NCBI GenBank assembly: GCA_963971405.1
Contig: OZ020489.1
Coordinates: 992,001-1,056,000, forward strand
DNA: 64,000 nt
Source: Psococerastis gibbosa
Taxonomy: Eukaryota; Arthropoda; Insecta; Psocodea; Psocidae
Direction of reading: 5' to 3'
This document shows, piece by piece, positions 20,231 to 35,483 of the stretch; the stretch's first letter is position 1; the number at the start of each line of letters is the position of its first letter. Made by a program: the position numbers and the translations under genes. Under the pieces are notes generated by a model. It did not search any database, was not told where the DNA came from, and saw only the letters and a program-made list of their open reading frames with translations.

Positions 20231-20882
20231 TAAAGGTCTTGATATGACACGGGTGTCTTGAATTGGCTTAATTTGGCTCATTGTATTGTAATTAACATTG
20301 AGCAATTGCTCCTGCGTGTTCATCGGTTTAAATGTTGCTTAAAAAAATTCATTCGACAAGAATAAAAAAAATAGCTATTTACTTATTTTATTTTTTTTAA
20401 AGGCTTTAGAAAGTTATAGGTGTCTTGATTTTGCTTATTTTGGCTCAATGTATTGTACTTAACATTGAGCAATTGTTCCTGCGTGTTCATCGGTGTAAAT
20501 GTAGCAAAAAAAAATTCATTCGACAAGAATAAGAAAAATAGCTATTTACTTATTTTATTTTTTTTAAAGGTTTTAGAAAGATATAGGTGTCTTAATTTTG
20601 CTAGTTTTGGCTGAATGTATTGTAGTTAACATTGAGCAATTGTTCCTGCGTGTTCATCAGTGTAAATGTAGCTAAAAAAAATTCATTCGACAAGAATAAG
20701 AAAAATAGCTATTTACTTATTTTATTATTTTTAAGGTTTTAGAAAGATATAGGTGTCTTAATTTTGCTTATTTTGGCTCATTGTATTGTACTTAACATTG
20801 AACAATTGCTTCTGCGTGTTCATCGGTGTATATGTAGCTAAAAAAAATTCATTCGACAAGAATAAGAAAAATAGCTATATAC

Positions 20883-23800
20883 TTTTTTTTTTTTTTTTAA
20901 AGGTCTTGATATGACACGGGTGTCTTAAATTGGCTTATTTTGGCTCATTGTATTGTAGTTAACATTGAGCAATTGCTCCTGCGTGTTCATCGGTTTAAAT
21001 GTTGCTGAAAAAAATTCATTCGACAAGAATTAAAAAAATAGCTATTTACTTATTTTATTTTTTTAAAGGTCTTGATATGATAAGGGTGTCTTAATTTTGC
21101 TTATTTTGGCTCATTGCATTGTACTTAACATTAAGCAATTGCTCCTGCGTGTTCATCGGTGTAAATGTAGCTAAAAAAAATTCATACGACAAGAATTAGA
21201 AAAATAGCTATTTACTTATTTTATTTTTTTAAAGGTTTTAAAAAGATATAGGTGTCTTAATTTTGCTTATTTTGGCTCATTGTATTGTACTTGACATTGA
21301 GCAATTGCTCCTGCGTGTTCATCGGTTTAAATGTTGCTAAAAAAAATTCATTCGACAAGAATAAAAAAAATAGCTATTTACTTATTTTATTTTTTTTAAA
21401 GGTCCTGATATGATTAGGGTGTCTTAATTTTGCTTATTTTGGCTCACTGTATTGTACTTAACATTGAGCTATTGCTCCTGCGTGTTCATCGGTGTAAATG
21501 TAGCTAAAAAAAATTCATTCGACAAGAATAAGAAAAATAGCTATTTACTTATTTTATTTTTTTTAAAGGTTTTAAAAAGATATAGGTGTCTTAATTTTGC
21601 TTATTTTGGCTCAACGTATTGTACATAACATTGAGCAATTGTTTGTGCGTGTTCATCGGTGTAAATGTAGCTAAAAAAAATTCATTCGACAAGAATACGA
21701 AAAATAGCTATATACTTATTTTATTTTTTTTTAAGGTCTTGATATGACACATGTGTCTTAATTTGGCTCATTTTGGCTCATTGTATTAAAATCAACATTG
21801 AGCCATTGTTCCTGCGTGTTCATCGGTGTAAATGTAGCTAAAAAAAATTCATTCGACAAGAATAAGAAAAATAGCTATTTACTTATTTTATTTTTTTTAA
21901 AGGTCTTAAAAAGATATAGGTGTCTTAGTTTTGCTTATTTAGGCTCACTGTATTGTACTTAATATTGGCCACTTGCTCGTGCGTGTTCATCGGTGTAAAT
22001 GTAGCTACAAAAAATTCAATCGACAAGAATACGAAAAATAGCTATTTACTTATTTTATTTTTTTTAAAGGTCTTGATATGACACGGGTGTCTGAATTTGG
22101 CTTGTTTTGGCTCAATGTATTGTAATTAACATTGAACAATTGTTCCTGCGTGTTCATCAGTGTAAATGTAGCTAAAAAAAATTCATTCGACAAGAATAAG
22201 AAAAATAGTTATTTACTTATTTTATTATTTTTAAGGTTTTAAAAAGATATAGGTATCTTAATTTTGCTTATTTTGGCTCATTGTATTGTACTTAACATTG
22301 AACAATTGCTTCTGCGTGTTCATCGGTGTATATGTAGCTAAAAAAAATTCATTCGACAAGAATAAGAAAAATAGCTATTTACTTATTTTATTTTTTTTAA
22401 AGGTCTTAAAAAGATATAGGTGTCTTAATTTTGCTTATTTAGGCTCACTGTATTGTACTTAACGTTGGCCACTTGCTCCTGCGTGTTCATCGGTGTAAAT
22501 GTAGCTACAAAAAATTCATTCGACAAGAATACGAAAAATAGCTATATACTTTTTTTTTTTTTTTTAAAGGTCTTGATATGACACGGGTGTCTTAAATTGG
22601 CTTATTTTGGCTCATTGTATTGTAGTTAACATTGAGCAATTGCTCCTGCGTGTTCATCGGTTTAAATGTTGCTGAAAAAAATTCATTCGACAAGAATAAA
22701 AAAAATAGCTATTTAATTATTTTATTTTTTTAAAGGTCGTGATATGATAAGGGTGTCTTAATTTTGCTTATTTTGGCTCATTGTATTGTACTTAACATTA
22801 AGCAATTGCTCCTGCGTGTTCATCGGTGTAAATGTAGCTAAAAAAAATTCATACGACAAGAATTAGAAAAATAGCTATTTACTTATTTTATTTTTTTAAA
22901 GGTTTTAAAAAGATATAGGTGTCTTAATTTTGCTTATTTTGGCTCATTGTATTGTACTTGACATTGAGCAATTGCTCCTGCGTGTTCATCGGTTTAAATG
23001 TTGCTAAAAAAAATTCATTCGACAAGAATAAAAAAAATAGCTATTTACTTATTTTATTTTTTTTAAAGGTCTTGATATGATTAGGGTGCCTTAATTTTGC
23101 TTATTTTGGCTCACTGTATTGTACTTAACATTGAGCTATTGCTCCTGCGTGTTCATCGGTGTAAATGTAGCTAAAAAAAATTCATTCGACAAGAATAAGA
23201 AAAATAGCTATTTACTTATTTTATTTTTTTTAAAGGTTTTAAAAAGATATAGGTGTCTTAATTTTGCTTATTTTGGCTCAATGTATTGTACATAACATTG
23301 AGCAATTGTTTGTGCGTGTTCATCGGTGTAAATGTAGCTAAAAAAAATTCATTCGACAAGAATACGAAAAATAGCTATATACTTATTTTATTTTTTTTTA
23401 AGGTCTTGATATGACACATGTGTCTTAATTTGGCTTATTTTGGCTCATTGTATTAAAATCAACATTGAGCCATTGTTCCTGCGTGTTCATCGGTGTAAAT
23501 GTAGCTAAAAAAAATTCATTCGACAAGAATAAGAAAAATAGCTATTTACTTATTTTATTTTTTTTAAAGGTCTTAAAAAGATATAGGTGTCTTAGTTTTG
23601 CTTATTTAGGCTCACTGTATTGTACTTAATATTGGCCACTTGCTCGTGCGTGTTCATCGGTGTAAATGTAGCTACAAAAAATTCAATCGGCAAGAATACG
23701 AAAAATAGCTATTTACTTATTTTATTTTTTTTAAAGGTCTTGATATGACACGGGTGTCTGAATTTGGCTTGTTTTGGCTCAATGTATTGTAATTAACATT

Positions 23801-24216
23801 GAACAATTGTTCCTGCGTGTTCATCAGTGTAAATGTAGCTAAAAAAAATTCATTCGACAAGAATAAGAAAAATAGCTATTTACTTATTTTATTATTTTTA
23901 AGGTTTTAAAAAGATATAGGTATCTTAATTTTGCTTATTTTGGCTCATTGTATTGTACTTAACATTGAACAATTGCTTCTGCGTGTTCATCGGTGTATAT
24001 GTAGCTAAAAAAAATTCATTCGACAAGAATAAGAAAAATAGCTATTTACTTATTTTATTTTTTTTAAAGGTCTTAAAAAGATATAGGTGTCTTAATTTTG
24101 CTTATTTAGGCTCACTGTATTGTACTTAACGTTGGCCACTTGCTCCTGCGTGTTCATCGGTGTAAATGTAGCTACAAAAAATTCATTCGACAAGAATACG
24201 AAAAATAGCTATATAC
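20883..24216. repeat. Two tandem 10-monomer higher-order units of 1667 bp
   Basis: The long T run after AGCTATATAC recurs at 20883, 22550 and 24217, exactly 1667 bp apart. The variant GGTATCTTA likewise recurs at 22251 and 23918. Collinearity continues past 24217 to about 25080, where the monomer order changes at ACACATGTGTC. Confidence 0.85.
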
Positions 24217-26133
24217 TTTTTTTTTTTTTTTTAAAGGTCTTGATATGACACGGGTGTCTTAAATTGGCTTATTTTGGCTCATTGTATTGTAGTTAACATT
24301 GAGCAATTGCTCCTGCGTGTTCATCGGTTTAAATGTTGCTGAAAAAAATTCATTCGACAAGAATAAAAAAAATAGCTATTTACTTATTTTATTTTTTTAA
24401 AGGTCTTGATATGATAACGGTGTCTTAATTTTGCTTATTTTGGCTCATTGTATTGTACTTAACATTAAGCAATTGCTCCTGCGTGTTCATCGGTGTAAAT
24501 GTAGCTAAAAAAAATTCATACGACAAGAATTAGAAAAATAGCTATTTACTTATTTAATTTTTTTAAAGGTTTTAAAAAGATATAGGTGTCTTAATTTTGC
24601 TTATTTTGGCTCATTGTATTGTACTTGACATTGAGCAATTGCTCCTGCGTGTTCATCGGTTTAAATGTTGCTAAAAAAAATTCATTCGACAAGAATAAAA
24701 AAAATAGCTATTTACTTATTTTATTTTTTTTAAAGGTCTTGATATGATTAGGGTGTCTTAATTTTGCTTATTTTGGCTCACTGTATTGTACATAACATTG
24801 AGCTATTGCTCCTGCGTGTTCATCGGTGTAAATGTAGCTAAAAAAAATTCATTCGACAAGAATAAGAAAAATAGCTATTTACTTATTTTATTTTTTTTAA
24901 AGGTTTTAAAAAGATATAGGTGTCTTAATTTTGCTTATTTGGCTCAATGTATTGTACATAACATTGAGCAATTGTTTGTGCGTGTTCATCGGTGTAAATG
25001 TAGCTAAAAAAAATTCATTCGACAAGAATAAGAAAAATAGCTATTTACTTTTTTTATTTTTCAAAAGGTCTTGATATGACACATGTGTCTTAATTTGGCT
25101 TATTTTGGCTCATTGTATTAAAATCAACATTGAGCCATTGTTCCTGCGTGTTCATCGGTGTACATGTAGCTAAAAAAAATTCATTCGACAAGAATAAGAA
25201 AAATAGCTATTTACTTGTTTTATTTTTTTAAAGGTCTTGATATGATAAGGGTGTCTTAGTTTTGCTTATTTGGGTTCGTTGTATTGTACTTAACATTAAG
25301 CAGTTGCTCCTGCGTGTTGATCGGTGTAAATGTAGCTAAAAAAAATTCATTCGACAAGAATAAGAAAAATAGCTATTTACTTATTTTATTTTTTTTAAAG
25401 GTCTTAAAAAGATATAGGTGTCTTAATTTTGCATATTTAGGCTCATTGTATTGTACTCGACACTGAGCAATTGCTCCTGCGTGTTCATCGGTTAAATGTT
25501 GCTAAAAAAAATTCATTCGACAAGAATAAAAAAAATAGCTATTTACTTATTTTATTTTTTTTAAAGGTCTTGATATGACACGGGTGTCTTAATTTGGCTT
25601 ATTATGGCTTATTGTATTGTAATTAACATTGAGCAATTGCTCCTGCGTGTTCATCGGTGTAAATGTAGCTAAAAAAAATTCATTCGACAAGAATAAGAAA
25701 AATAGCTATTTACTTATTTTATTTTTTTTAAAGGTGTTAAAAAGATATAGGTGTCTTAATTTTGCTTATTTAGGCTCACTGTATTGTACTTAACATCGGC
25801 CACTTGCTCCTGCGTGTTCATCTGTGTAAATGTGGCTACAAAAAATTCATTCGACAAGAATACGAAAAATAGCTATATACTTATTTTATTTTTTTTAAAG
25901 GTCTTGATATGACACGGGTGTCTTGAATTGGCTTAATTTGGCTCATTGTATTGTACTTAACATTAAGCAATTGCTCCTGCGTGTTCATCGGTGTAAATGT
26001 AGCTAAAAAAAATTCATACGACAAGAATTAGAAAAATAGCTATTTACTTATTTTATTTTTTTAAAGGTTTTAAAAAGATATAGGTGTCTTAATTTTGCTT
26101 ATTTTGGCTCATTGTATTGTACGTGACATTGAG

Positions 26134-28203
26134 CAATTGCTCCTGCGTGTTCATCGGTTTAAATGTTGCTAAAAAAAATTCATTCGACAAGAATAAAAAA
26201 AATAGCTATTTACTTATTTTATTTTTTTAAAGGTCTTGATATGATAAGGGTGTCTTTATTTTGCTTATTTTGGCTCATTGTATTGAAATTAACATTGATC
26301 AATTGCTATTGCGTGTTCATCGGTGTAAATGTAGCTACAAAAAATTCATTCGACAAGAATAAGAAAAATAGCTATTTACTTATTTTATTTTTTTTAAAGG
26401 CTTTAGAAAGATATAGGTGTCTTAATTTTGCTTATTTTGGCTCAATGTATTGTACTTAACATTGAGCAATTGTTCCTGCGTGTTCATCGGTGTAAATGTA
26501 GCTAAAAAAAATTCATTCGACAAGAATAAAAAAAATAGCTATTTACTTATTTTATTTTTTTTAAAGGTCTTGATAATAGATATGACAAGGGTGCCTTAAT
26601 TTGGCTTGTTTTGGCTCAATGTATTGTAATTAACATTGAACAATTGTTCCTGCGTGTTCATCAGTGTAAATGTAGCTAAAAAAAATTCATTCGACAAGAA
26701 TAAAAAAAATAGCTATTTACTTATTTTATTTTTTTTAAAGGTCTTGATATGACACGGGTGTCTTAATTTGGCTTATTATGGCTCATTATATTGCAATTAA
26801 CATTGAGCAATTGCTCCTGCGTGTTCATCGGTGTAAATGTAGCTAAAAAAAATTCATTCGACAAGAATTAGAAAAATAGCTATTTACTTATTTTATTTTT
26901 TTAAAGGTTTTAAAAAGATATAGGTGTCTTAATTTTGCTTTTTTGGCTCAATGTATTGCACTTGACATTGAGCAATTGTTCCTGCTTGTTCATCGGTGTA
27001 AATGTAGCTAAAAAAAATTCATTCGACAAGAATAAGAAAAATAGCTATTTACTTATTTTATTTTTTTTAAAGGTCTTAAAAAGATATAGGTGTCTTAATT
27101 TTGCATATTTAGGCTCAATGTATTGTACTTGACATTGAGCAATTGCTCCTGCGTGTTCATCGGTTTAAATGTTGCTAAAAAAAATTCATTCGACAAGAAT
27201 AAAAAAAAATAGCTATTTACTTATTTTATTTTTTTTAAAGGTCTTGATATGACACGGGTGTCTTAATTTGGCTTATTATGGCTCATTGTATTGTAATTAA
27301 CATTGACCAATTGCTCCTGCGTGTTCATCGGTGTAAATGTAGCTAAAAAAAATTCATTCGACAAGAATAAGAAAAATAGCTATTTACTTATTTTATTTTT
27401 TTTAAAGGTGTTAAAAAGATATAGGTGTCTTAATTTTGCTTATTTAGGCTCAATGTATTGTACTTAACATCGGCCACTTGCTCCTGCGTGTTCATCTGTG
27501 TAAATGTAGCTACAAAAAATTCATTCGACAAGAATACGAAAAATAGCTATATGCTTATTTTATTTTTTTTAAAGGTCTTGATATGACACGGGTGTCTTGA
27601 ATTGGCTTAATTTGGCTCATTGTATTGTAATTAACATTGAGCAATTGCTCCTGCGTGTTCATCGGTTTAAATGTTGCTTAAAAAAATTCATTCGACAAGA
27701 ATAAAAAAAATAGCTATTTACTTATTTTATTTTTTTTAAAGGCTTTAGAAAGATATAGGTGTCTTAATTTTGCTTATTTTGGCTCAATGTATTGTACTTA
27801 ACATTGAGCAATTGTTCCTGCGTGTTCATCGGTGTAAATGTTGCTTAAAAAAATTCATTCGACAAGAATAAAAAAAATAGCTATTTACTTATTTTATTTT
27901 TTTTAAAGGCTTTAGAAAGATATAGGTGTCTTAATTTTGCTTATTTTGGCTCAATGTATTGTACTTAACATTGAGCAATTGTTCCTGCGTGTTCATCGGT
28001 GTAAATGTAGCAAAAAAAAATTCATTCGACAAGAATAAGAAAAATAGCTATTTACTTATTTTATTTTTTTTTGAAGGTTTTAGAAAGATATAGGTGTCTT
28101 AATTTTGCTCGTTTTGGCTGAATGTATTGTAGTTAACATTGAGCAATTGTTGCTGCGTGTTCATCAGTGTAAATGTAGCTAAAAAAAATTCATTCGACAA
28201 GAA
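26134..28203. repeat. Long duplicated satellite block (pairs with 31643-33712)
   Basis: About 2.07 kb matches 31643-33712 at a constant offset of 5509 bp. Shared rare markers are GTCTTTATTTTGC, TTGATCAATTGCTATTG and the GATAATAGATATGAC insertion. A third copy at about 35484-37390 has the same order minus one 168-bp monomer near 36420. Confidence 0.82.
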
Positions 28204-29149
28204 TAAGAAAAATAGCTATTTACTTATTTTATTATTTTTAAGGTTTTAAAAAGATATAGGTGTCTTAATTTTGCTTATTGTGGCTCATTGTATTGTACTT
28301 AACATTGAACATTTGCTTCTGCGTGTTCATCGGTGTATATGTAGCTAAAAAAAATTCATTCGACAAGAATAAGAAAAATAGCTATTTACTTATTTTATTT
28401 TTTTTAAAGGTCTTAAAAAGATATAGGTGTCTTAATTTTGCTTATTTAGGCTCACTGTATTGTACTTAACATTGGCCACTTGCTCCTGCGTGTTCATCGG
28501 TGTAAATGTAGCTACAAAAAATTCATTCGACAAGAATACGAAAAATAGCTATATACTTATTTTTTTTTTTTTTAAAGGTCTTGATATGACACGGGTGTCT
28601 TAAATTGGCTTATTTTGGCTCATTGTATTGTAGTTAACATTGAGCAATTGCTCCTGCGTGTTCATCGGTTTAAATGTTGCTGAAAAAAATTCATTCGACA
28701 AGAATAAAAAAAATAGCTATTTACTTATTTTATTTTTTTAAAGGTCTTGATATGATAAGGGTGTCTTAATTTTAATTATTTTGGCTCATTGTATTGTACT
28801 TAACATTAAGCAATTGCTCCTGCGTGTTCATCGGTGTAAATGTAGCTAAAAAAAATTCATACGACAAGAATTAGAAAAATAGCTATTTACTTATTTTATT
28901 TTTTTAAAGGTTTTAAAAAGATATAGGTGTCTTAATTTTGCTTATTTTGGCTCATTGTACTGTACTTGACATTGAGCAATTGCTCCTGCGTGTTCATCGG
29001 TTTAAATGTTGCTAAAAAAAATTCATTCGACAAGAATAAAAAAAATAGCTATTTACTTATTTTTTTTTTTTTAAAGGTCTTGATATGATAAGGGTGTCTT
29101 AATTTTGCTTATTTTGGCTCACTGTATTGTACTTAACATTGAGCTATTG

Positions 29150-31228
29150 CTCCTGCGTGTTCATCGGTGTAAATGTAGCTAAAAAAAATTCATTCGACAA
29201 GAATAAGAAAAATAGCTATTTACTTATTTTATTTTTTTAAAGGTTTTAAAAAGATATAGGTGTCTTAATTTTGCTTTTTTGGCTCAATGTATTGCACTTG
29301 ACATTGAGCAATTGTTCCTGCGTGTTCATCGGTGTAAATGTAGCTAAAAAAAATTCATTCGACAAGAATAAGAAAAATAGCTATTTACTTATTTTATTTT
29401 TTTTAAAGGTCTTAAAAAGATATAGGTGTCTTAATTTTGCATATTTAGGCTCATTGTATTGTACTTGACATTGAGCAATTGCTCCTGCGTGTTCATCGGT
29501 TTAAATGTTGCTAAAAAAAATTCATTCGACAAGAATAAAAAAAATAGCTATTTACTTATTTTATTTTTTTTAAAGGTCTTGATATGACACGGGTGTCTTA
29601 GTTTGGCTTATTATGGCTCATTGTATTGTAATTAACATTGAACAATTGCTCTTGCGTGTTCATCGGTGTAAATGTAGCTAAAAAAAATTCATTCGACAAG
29701 AATAAGAAAAATAGCTATTTACTTATTTTATTTTTTTTAAAGGTGTTAAAAGATATAGGTGTCTTAATTTTGCTTATTTAGGCTCACTGTATTGTACTTA
29801 ACATCGGCCACTTGCTCCTGCGTGTTCATCTGTGTAAATGTAGCTACAAAAAATTCATTCGACAAGAATACGAAAAATAGCTATATACTTATTTTATTTT
29901 TTTTAAAGGTCTTGATATGACACGGGTGTCTTGAATTGGCTTAATTTGGCTCATTGTATTGTAATAAACATTGAGCAATTGCTCCTGCGTGTTCATCGGT
30001 TTAAATGTTGCTTAAAAAAATTCATTCGACAAGAATAAAAAAAATAGCTATTTACTTATTTTATTTTTTTTAAAGGCTTTAGAAAGTTATAGGTGTCTTA
30101 ATTTTGCTAGTTTTGGCTGAATGTATTGTAGTTAACATTGAGCAATTGTTCCTGCGTGTTCATCAGTGTAAATGTAGCTAAAAAAAATTCATTCGACAAG
30201 AATAAGAAAAATAGCTATTTACTTATTTTATTTTTTTAAAGGTTTTAAAAAGATATAGGTGTCTTAATTTTGCTTTTTTGGCTCAATGTATTGCACTTGA
30301 CATTGAGCAATTGTTCCTGCGTGTTCATCGGTGTAAATGTAGCTAAAAAAAATTCATTCGACAAGAATAAGAAAAATAGCTATTTACTTATTTTATTTTT
30401 TTTAAAGGTCTTAAAAAGATATAGGTGTCTTAATTTTGCATATTTAGGCTCATTGTATTGTACTTGACATTGAGCAATTGCTCCTGCGTGTTCATCGGTT
30501 TAAATGTTGCTAAAAAAAATTCATTCGACAAGAATAAAAAAAATAGCTATTTACTTATTTTATTTTTTTTAAAGGTCTTGATATGACACGGGTGTCTTAG
30601 TTTGGCTTATTATGGCTCATTGTATTGTAATTAACATTGAACAATTGCTCTTGCGTGTTCATCGGTGTAAATGTAGCTAAAAAAAATTCATTCGACAAGA
30701 ATAAGAAAAATAGCTATTTACTTATTTTATTTTTTTTAAAGGTGTTAAAAGATATAGGTGTCTTAATTTTGCTTATTTAGGCTCACTGTATTGTACTTAA
30801 CATCGGCCACTTGCTCCTGCGTGTTCATCTGTGTAAATGTAGCTACAAAAAATTCATTCGACAAGAATACGAAAAATAGCTATATACTTATTTTATTTTT
30901 TTTAAAGGTCTTGATATGACACGGGTGTCTTGAATTGGCTTAATTTGGCTCATTGTATTGTAATAAACATTGAGCAATTGCTCCTGCGTGTTCATCGGTT
31001 TAAATGTTGCTTAAAAAAATTCATTCGACAAGAATAAAAAAAATAGCTATTTACTTATTTTATTTTTTTTAAAGGCTTTAGAAAGTTATAGGTGTCTTAA
31101 TTTTGCTAGTTTTGGCTGAATGTATTGTAGTTAACATTGAGCAATTGTTCCTGCGTGTTCATCAGTGTAAATGTAGCTAAAAAAAATTCATTCGACAAGA
31201 ATAAGAAAAATAGCTATTTACTTATTTT
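29150..31228. repeat. Recent 6-monomer tandem duplication, 999 bp offset
   Basis: 29150-30229 and 30149-31228 match almost base for base. They share the rare AAAGGTGTTAAAAGATATAGG deletion variant, GTAATAAACATTG and AGAAAGTTATAGG. The near-identity makes it one of the youngest rearrangements in the window. Confidence 0.83.
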
Positions 31229-31642
31229 ATTATTTTTAAGGTTTTAAAAAGATATAGGTGTCTTAATTTTGCTTATTTTGGCTCATTGTATTGTACTTAA
31301 CATTGAACAATTGCTTCTGCGTGTTCATCGGTGTATATGTAGCTAAAAAAAATTCATTCGACAAGAATAAGAAAAATAGCTATTTACTTATTTTATTTTT
31401 TTTAAAGGTCTTAAAAAGATGTAGGTGTCTTAATTTTACTTATTTAGGCTCACTGTATTGTACTTAACATTGGCCACTTGCTCCTGCGTGTTCATCGGTG
31501 TAAATGTAGCTACAAAAAATTCATTCGACAAGAATACGAAAAATAGCTATATACTTTTTTTTTTTTTTTTTAAAGGTCTTGATATGACACGGGTGTCTTA
31601 AATTGGCTTATTTTGGCTCATTGTATTATAGTTAACATTGAG

Positions 31643-33712
31643 CAATTGCTCCTGCGTGTTCATCGGTTTAAATGTTGCTAAAAAAAATTCATTCGACAAG
31701 AATAAAAAAAATAGCTATTTACTTATTTTATTTTTTTAAAGGTCTTGATATGATAAGGGTGTCTTTATTTTGCTTATTTTGGCTCATTGTATTGAAATTA
31801 ACATTGATCAATTGCTATTGCGTGTTCATCGGTGTAAATGTAGCTACAAAAAATTCATTCGACAAGAATAAGAAAAATAGCTATTTACTTATTTTATTTT
31901 TTTTAAAGGCTTTAGAAAGATATAGGTGTCTTAATTTTGCTTATTTTGGCTCAATGTATTGTACTTAACATTGAGCAATTGTTCCTGCGTGTTCATCGGT
32001 GTAAATGTAGCTAAAAAAAATTCATTCGACAAGAATAAAAAAAATAGCTATTTACTTATTTTATTTTTTTTAAAGGTCTTGATAATAGATATGACAAGGG
32101 TGCCTTAATTTGGCTTGTTTTGGCTCAATGTATTGTAATTAACATTGAACAATTGTTCCTGCGTGTTCATCAGTGTAAATGTAGCTAAAAAAAATTCATT
32201 CGACAAGAATAAAAAAAATAGCTATTTACTTATTTTATTTTTTTTAAAGGTCTTGATATGACACGGGTGTCTTAATTTGGCTTATTATGGCTCATTATAT
32301 TGCAATTAACATTGAGCAATTGCTCCTGCGTGTTCATCGGTGTAAATGTAGCTAAAAAAAATTCATTCGACAAGAATTAGAAAAATAGCTATTTACTTAT
32401 TTTATTTTTTTAAAGGTTTTAAAAAGATATAGGTGTCTTAATTTTGCTTTTTTGGCTCAATGTATTGCACTTGACATTGAGCAATTGTTCCTGCTTGTTC
32501 ATCGGTGTAAATGTAGCTAAAAAAAATTCATTCGACAAGAATAAGAAAAATAGCTATTTACTTATTTTATTTTTTTTAAAGGTCTTAAAAAGATATAGGT
32601 GTCTTAATTTTGCATATTTAGGCTCAATGTATTGTACTTGACATTGAGCAATTGCTCCTGCGTGTTCATCGGTTTAAATGTTGCTAAAAAAAATTCATTC
32701 GACAAGAATAAAAAAAAATAGCTATTTACTTATTTTATTTTTTTTAAAGGTCTTGATATGACACGGGTGTCTTAATTTGGCTTATTATGGCTCATTGTAT
32801 TGTAATTAACATTGACCAATTGCTCCTGCGTGTTCATCGGTGTAAATGTAGCTAAAAAAAATTCATTCGACAAGAATAAGAAAAATAGCTATTTACTTAT
32901 TTTTTTTTTTTTAAAGGTGTTAAAAAGATATAGGTGTCTTAATTTTGCTTATTTAGGCTCACTGTATTGTACTTAACATCGGCCACTTGCTCCTGCGTGT
33001 TCATCTGTGTAAATGTAGCTACAAAAAATTCATTCGACAAGAATACGAAAAATAGCTATATGCTTATTTTATTTTTTTTAAAGGTCTTGATATGACACGG
33101 GTGTCTTGAATTGGCTTAATTTGGCTCATTGTATTGTAATTAACATTGAGCAATTGCTCCTGCGTGTTCATCGGTTTAAATGTTGCTTAAAAAAATTCAT
33201 TCGACAAGAATAAAAAAAATAGCTATTTACTTATTTTATTTTTTTTAAAGGCTTTAGAAAGATATAGGTGTCTTAATTTTGCTTATTTTGGCTCAATGTA
33301 TTGTACTTAACATTGAGCAATTGTTCCTGCGTGTTCATCGGTGTAAATGTTGCTTAAAAAAATTCATTCGACAAGAATAAAAAAAATAGCTATTTACTTA
33401 TTTTATTTTTTTTAAAGGCTTTAGAAAGATATAGGTGTCTTAATTTTGCTTATTTTGGCTCAATGTATTGTACTTAACATTGAGCAATTGTTCCTGCGTG
33501 TTCATCGGTGTAAATGTAGCAAAAAAAAATTCATTCGACAAGAATAAGAAAAATAGCTATTTACTTATTTTATTTTTTTTTGAAGGTTTTAGAAAGATAT
33601 AGGTGTCTTAATTTTGCTCGTTTTGGCTGAATGTATTGTAGTTAACATTGAGCAATTGTTGCTGCGTGTTCATCAGTGTAAATGTAGCTAAAAAAAATTC
33701 ATTCGACAAGAA
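31643..33712. repeat. Long duplicated satellite block, second copy
   Basis: Partner of 26134-28203. One visible difference is an unbroken T run near 32900 where the partner has ATTTTATTT. It contains an uninterrupted counterpart of the copy-3 element insertion site at 33499/33500. Confidence 0.82.
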
Positions 33713-35483
33713 TTAGAAAAATAGCTATTTACTTATTTTATTTTTTTAAAGGTTTTAAAAAGATATAGGTGTCTTAATTTTGCTTATTTTGGCTCATTGT
33801 ATTGTACTTGACATTGAGCAATTGCTCCTGCGTGTTCATCGGTTTAAATGTTGCTGAAAAAAATTCATTCGACAAGAATAAAAAAAATAGCTATTTACTT
33901 ATTTTATTTTTTTAAAGGTCTTGATATGATAAGGGTGTCTTAATTTTAATTATTTTGGCTCATTGTATTGTACTTAACATTAAGCAATTGCTCCTGCGTG
34001 TTCATCGGTGTAAATGTAGCTAAAAAAAATTCATACGACAAGAATTAGAAAAATAGCTATTTACTTATTTTATTTTTTTAAAGGTTTTAAAAAGATATAG
34101 GTGTCTTAATTTTGCTTATTTTGGCTCATTGTATTGTACTTGACATTGAGCAATTGCTCCTGCGTGTTCATCGGTTTAAATGTTGCTAAAAAAAATTCAT
34201 TCGACAAGAATAAAAAAAATAGCTATTTACTTATTTTTTTTTTTTTAAAGGTCTTGATATGATAAGGGTGTCTTAATTTTGCTTATTTTGGCTCACTGTA
34301 TCGTACTTAACATTGAGCTATTGCTCCTGCGTGTTCATCGGTGTAAATGTAGCTAAAAAAAATTCATTCGACAAGAATAAGAAAAATAGCTATTTACTTA
34401 TTTTATTTTTTTAAAGGTTTTAAAAAGATATAGGTGTCTTAATTTTGCTTTTTTGGCTCAATGTATTGCACTTGACATTGAGCAATTGTTCCTGCGTGTT
34501 CATCGGTGTAAATGTAGCTAAAAAAAATTCATTCGACAAGAATAAGAAAAATAGCTATTTACTTATTTTATTTTTTTTAAAGGTCTTAAAAAGATATAGG
34601 TGTCTTAATTTTGCATATTTAGGCTCATTGTATTGTACTTGACATTGAGCAATTGCTCCTGCGTGTTCATCGGTTTAAATGTTGCTAAAAAAAATTCATT
34701 CGACAAGAATAAAAAAAATAGCTATTTACTTATTTTATTTTTTTTAAAGGTCTTGATATGACACGGGTGTCTTAGTTTGGCTTATTATGGCTCATTGTAT
34801 TGTAATTAACATTGAACAATTGCTCTTGCGTGTTCATCGGTGTAAATGTAGCTAAAAAAAATTCATTCGACAAGAATAAGAAAAATAGCTATTTACTTAT
34901 TTTATTTTTTTTAAAGGTTTTAAAAAGATATAGGTGTCTTAATTTTGCTTATTTTGGCTCAATGTATTGTACATAACATCGAGCAATTGTTTGTGCGTGT
35001 TCATCGGTGTAAATGTAGCTAAAAAAAATTCATTCGACAAGAATAAGAAAAATAGCTATATACTTATTTTATTTTTTTTAAAGGTCTTGATATGACACGG
35101 GTGTCTTGAATTGGCTTAATTTGGCTCATTGTATTGTAATTAACATTGAGCAATTGCTCCTGCGTGTTCATCGGTTTAAATGTTGCTTAAAAAAATTCAT
35201 TCGACAAGAATAAAAAAAATAGCTATTTACTTATTTTATTTTTTTTAAAGGCTTTAGAAAGTTATAGGTGTCTTAATTTTGCTAGTTTTGGCTGAATGTA
35301 TTGTAGTTAACATTGAGCAATTGTTCCTGCGTGTTCATCAGTGTAAATGTAGCTAAAAAAAATTCATTCGACAAGAATAAGAAAAATAGCTATTTACTTA
35401 TTTTATTTTTTTAAAGGTTATAAAAAGATATAGGTGTCTTAATTTTGCTTATTTTGGCTCATTGTATTGTGCGTGACATTGAG

